From: Adiantum capillus-veneris
Taxonomy: Eukaryota > Streptophyta > Polypodiopsida > Polypodiales > Pteridaceae
Direction of reading: 5' to 3'
NCBI GenBank assembly: GCA_014529385.2
Contig: CM043957.1
Coordinates: 88,998,881 to 89,058,880, forward strand
DNA length: 60,000 bases
Shown here: one piece after another, positions 56,925 to 60,000 of the stretch
Position numbering within the stretch: position 1 is the first letter of the stretch
Layout of the letters: every line of letters begins with the position of its first letter
The notes under the pieces: generated by a model
Told to the model about the DNA's origin: nothing
Database searches by the model: none
The model's input: only the letters and a program-made list of their open reading frames with translations
Position numbers and translations under genes: made by a program

Positions 56925-57600
56925 AATGTCGATTCTCAACATAACGTTAGCCTCTTTCTCATTGGTCGAGCGCCACTCTCTCTCTAGAACTGAAAGGCCG
57001 AAAAGTGAGTCCAACTTTCTCCTAATGTCTCAACCTGTGCTTACACTACGGGATCTCTCAAAACCATTTGAGGTCCAATGTGATGCTTGTGGAGATTGCC
57101 TTGGAGCAGTTTTTCTTCAAGAAGGGCATGAGAGTCGAAGACACAATTCCGACGAGCAAGGATTGGGCATCTAGAAAAAGAGCTACTAGCTATTCTACAT
57201 GCTCTAGACACATGGAAGCATTATCTATTGGGGACTACATTCATCTTACGAACGGACCACCAAGGTCTCAAGTAATTCATGATGCAAACCAAGCTCTCCG
57301 ACAAACAAATGAGGTGGGAAAATTTTCTTTTGCAATTCAATTTTCATATTGCTCACATTGCTGGCAAGCACAATCAAGTAGTCAATGCACTATCACGACG
57401 ACCAAGAGACAATGCGGTGTCCATAGCAACTCACAATGATCTATTTTCTATGATAGATGAGTATGTTATTGATGTAATTTTAGTCCTTGCCTTAGGGAAG
57501 AAAGAAGAACCATTACCTTGCAGGATGGTTATCTTCTCCATGGCAATAGTCTATGTGTTACTTGCTCTCTTTGTGAGTAAGTGATGTGTCATAAAATCTA
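56925..57600 (+). pseudogene. Ty3/gypsy reverse transcriptase-RNase H relic
   Basis: PVLTLRDLSKPFEVQCDACG, then DCLGAVFLQEGH (57040-57126), is the gypsy RNase H start. After a frameshift and an apparent small deletion, KQMRWENFLLQFNFHIAHIAGKHN and NALSRRPRDNAVS (57300-57425) give its end and the linker to integrase. A last fragment in a third frame reads DGYLLHGNSLCVTCSL (57520-57570), the zinc-finger side of gypsy integrase. All other parts are missing. Several stops and shifts show age. Confidence 0.88.
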
Positions 57601-59150
57601 ATATCTAACCAACCCAAATGATTTTCTCATATTAAAGTGATCATTTAATGTGAGAAAATAGACAGGAACAAGGGTTAAAATATAGACATGTGCTTACTGG
57701 TCTATCTCAACACGGGGCCAATGGTAAAGGGGTCCAAATGAGAGATGATCTGTCAAAGAGCAAGGCTAGCTAATGGAGCCTAAAAGAACTTAGGGTTAGC
57801 TTCATTAAACACCTCCAAAGGTTAGTGTTAAAAAGACCTTTGACCTTAGGTAAGCTAGGGTTGTGCTTGAGGTGGGAACCCAGCCCAAGCTTGAGGTGCT
57901 TGTCGTGCCTGATGACTGAGCATGCTTGAGATGATAGGGTTGTACTTGAGGTGGGAACCCAGCCCAAGCTTGAGGGGCTTAAGGGCCGAGCTTGTGGTGA
58001 GAACTGGGTCCAAGGTTGAGGGGCTTGAGGTGTCATAAAAGTCAACACAAATCCCTACAAGGGGGGGAGAGCCATGCAGGTAGGGGGGTGGTTGCTTGAC
58101 CTCTCTCTCTCTCCCAAAGGGCACCCCTTGCTCAAGGAAGCAAGTAGGACACATGTCAAGCCCCTAGCTAGGTTACCGTCAAGGAGTATCCAAAGTCTAT
58201 TTGGTTGACCCCTAGAGATTTCCAAGGATAATTTAGTTGATTTAATTAATTGTTTTTGCATTTATCAAGTCCTCTCTCTCAAAGGGGAAAGGGGGACACT
58301 TGTCCCAAGACTACCCTTGTTGCTTGATATGCATTCTATATGTGATTGGCCAGGCTTGTAGGGGTCCAATGAGATTTCAAGTTGAGCTATAAGAGGCGGT
58401 CAACCAAAGAAAGAAGGGGGGTTTCTTGGGGGGTATACTCTCCTACACACACTCACACACGCATTGTGTGAAGTGCAAAGTGCAAGAGCTCCATCTCTTT
58501 CTCCAAGCTAGTAGAGAAGTTGAGAACCTACACCAACACTCTTGGCTATGGAATGAAAATCCAACCAAGAGCTATGCTTCAATGCTTAAGCTTGCCATCT
58601 TCATTACTATACTATAATGTATGATAGCAAGAAGAGTGATGATAAGTGAGGAACTATTTCTTTCTCCTATGAATGTTTCTTCTTCCTCTTCCCTATCCTC
58701 CTTTCCCACTAGCTCTCTCCACCTTTGAAGGTGTTTGAGGCCTTGGGAATGAGGCTTGGGATAATTAATGCTTTTTACAAAGTCTATGTTATGCTCGTGA
58801 TGCATGAAGCTTTCCATCTTCATTGCATAACCTAGGTCACAAGGAGCACAAATATTGTATTGTACCAAGTCTCTCTTGATAGGAGAATCTATAATACAAA
58901 TGCCTTTCTGAGGGGGGACCGGCTCCACATAAATCCGATCCTCAACTATTGTCAAGTTCTCTAAACTCTCTCTCTCTTGCAAAAGTATTCTTTGTGCCAA
59001 GTTAATTAAGTACTATGAGTATGTTTCTGCCGTCAATTAAGTTCACCCTCTATGCTCTCAAAATACTCTCATAAAAATGTTCTATCTAATTCTCTTGATT
59101 TCACTATTCTCAAAGTTCATAGGCCAGCTCCATTACATTAGTATCAAAGC
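57583..59150 (+). mobile_element. Probable LTR and primer-binding site of another retrotransposon
   Basis: TAGTATCAAAGC at 59139-59150 matches the initiator-Met primer site at 10 of 12 bases. It follows CATTACA with a one-base spacer, exactly the arrangement seen in elements A and B. The LTR would end at 59137. Its start is not defined and may be near TGATGTGTCATAAAATC (57582). The second LTR would be right of the window. Gag-like remnants follow. Confidence 0.45.
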
Positions 59151-59441
59151 ATTTGGTTTCTCTTTTCTTGCTTAAGAAGAGAGGTCATTAAGTAGCCTAT
59201 TAATGGTTAATTTTGTTAATTATATTAGGACAAGTGGGACTGGGATCTATTATCGGTTTTTTTGAGTCCACTATGTGGGATATGGTGCACACCTCAAGAG
59301 ATTTGGTCTTAATAATGGGTTCTTTTTAGACTTCCTACGGCTTTACCATTATTGAGCCATAAGAAGTCTGAAAGGAGCTATCCCTCGGTAATTCTAATAT
59401 GAGAAAATCATTTGGGTTAGTTAGATATTAGACAAGGAACA
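57596..59441. repeat. Widely spaced inverted repeat
   Basis: The sequence at about 57598-57640 (CTAATATCTAACCAACCC...TTCTCATATTA) is the near-exact inverse of about 59397-59441, with arms of about 40 bp. One arm lies at the putative LTR start and the other downstream of the primer site. Confidence 0.8.
57845..58030 (+). repeat. Short imperfect tandem repeats
   Basis: CTTGAGGTGGGAACCCAGCC occurs at about 57866 and 57946, and a diverged copy (CTTGTGGTGAGAACTGGGTC) at about 57998. Each is followed by AAGCTTGAGG or AAGGTTGAGG. Confidence 0.8.
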
Positions 59442-60000
59442 CTTTGCTGCAGCAAGCTTAACACATGGACTATACATGGCGTTAGTGTTAGAAGCTAAGA
59501 GACATAGCTACATCTCGACTAGCACAAACTCCTAGTCCTACCCAAACCAGTCGCATCATCAATGATGCCATTCTCAATACATTGATCCTAAGGATGCCCG
59601 AGGTCATTATGGATAATGTGACAATATCAAAGCCATGCAAACATATTGACAATTTGATTGAAGTAGAACCAAATAGCTCTCATAGGCCAGAGTATGTCAC
59701 ACGCAATGCACCACACCAAAGAAAGGATTAAAAACTTTCATTTGGCAGTCAACCGCCACAAAATGAATTCTCAAGTGACAAATTCAAGGATGTTCCAAAG
59801 AAAAGGACCGTAGAGGTAGACATCTATGACAACATGTGGGCCATACAAAGGTGCAAGGCCAGATCAAGATTCACTTGCCAAGGGGTACTACCTAGTGGCA
59901 AAAATTACAAAAAGAAAATGAATTTAAGAAGGGAAGGCATGACAACACCATGCTTTTTTGGTTAGTGAAGCTGGGAGGGATGCAACACCAACACATGGGC
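59400..60000 (+). pseudogene. Gag-like remnant at the window edge
   Basis: Frames about 59500-59930 encode polar Lys/Arg/Asn-rich sequence (for example TQTSRIINDAILNT, KFKDVPKKRTVEVDIYD) with stops. It lies 350 bp after the primer-binding site, the expected gag position. The identity is inferred from position; no domain is recognised. Confidence 0.3.

Noticed and set aside
58572-59000. Minus-strand frame of 142 codons
   Set aside because: No ATG near its start, no recognised domain, and it lies within a putative LTR.

Overview
The window looks like a repeat-packed intergenic stretch of a land-plant nuclear genome. Genes have GT-AG introns. One complete gene encodes a plant-type cytosolic UDP-glucuronate decarboxylase in 12 exons. 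The rest is mostly plant-style transposable elements: Copia and Ty3/gypsy-like LTR elements primed by initiator tRNA-Met, two kinds of L1-type LINE, tRNA-derived SINEs, and MITEs with 9-, 8- and 3-bp target duplications. There are also very many (GA)n, (CA)n and poly-C tracts. I cannot tell from the sequence alone whether it is a fern, lycophyte, gymnosperm or angiosperm. There is no sign of bacterial or organellar DNA.

Layout. 1-5766: minus-strand non-autonomous LTR retrotransposon A (LTR, gag-like internal region, LTR) lying against the 5' end of a second copy, B. 5767-9080: small repeats, namely a 390-bp tandem duplication, a SINE, an hAT-like MITE, a 1.1-kb inverted repeat and a fold-back made of five short units. 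9291-10207: the 3' part of a spliced membrane-protein gene I do not recognise. 11200-13440: a SINE, two MULE-like MITEs with perfect 9-bp target duplications and a PIF-like MITE. 14567-14902: a 168-bp tandem duplication. 15000-26140: an L1-like LINE (ORF1, ORF2, TTTCA-rich tail), split inside its reverse transcriptase by a nearly intact Copia element (18443-23977, target duplication CTGGG).

26469-29062 (minus): the decarboxylase gene, with TATA box and GA tract upstream. 29216-32390: SINE pieces, a decayed DUF4283-type LINE ORF1 and a SINE palindrome. 35953-40027: a gag-protease-only LTR element. 41420-43410: a Copia relic whose integrase core is cleanly deleted in frame. 43500-46000: long microsatellites, a third MULE-like MITE and a minisatellite. 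46440-49620: a decayed retroelement with an unusual reverse transcriptase. 49735-51995: a 2.3-kb degenerate TACTGG-type repeat. 56925-57600: a Ty3/gypsy RNase H relic. About 57580 to the right edge: a probable LTR and 5' end of another retrotransposon.

Only two host genes are supported, and they share no evident function. Most elements are non-autonomous or broken. I found no convincing new multigene system. The most unusual items are the spliced membrane gene, the odd reverse transcriptase relic, the tandem-unit MITE family, the fold-backs and the G-box palindrome at the LTR ends.
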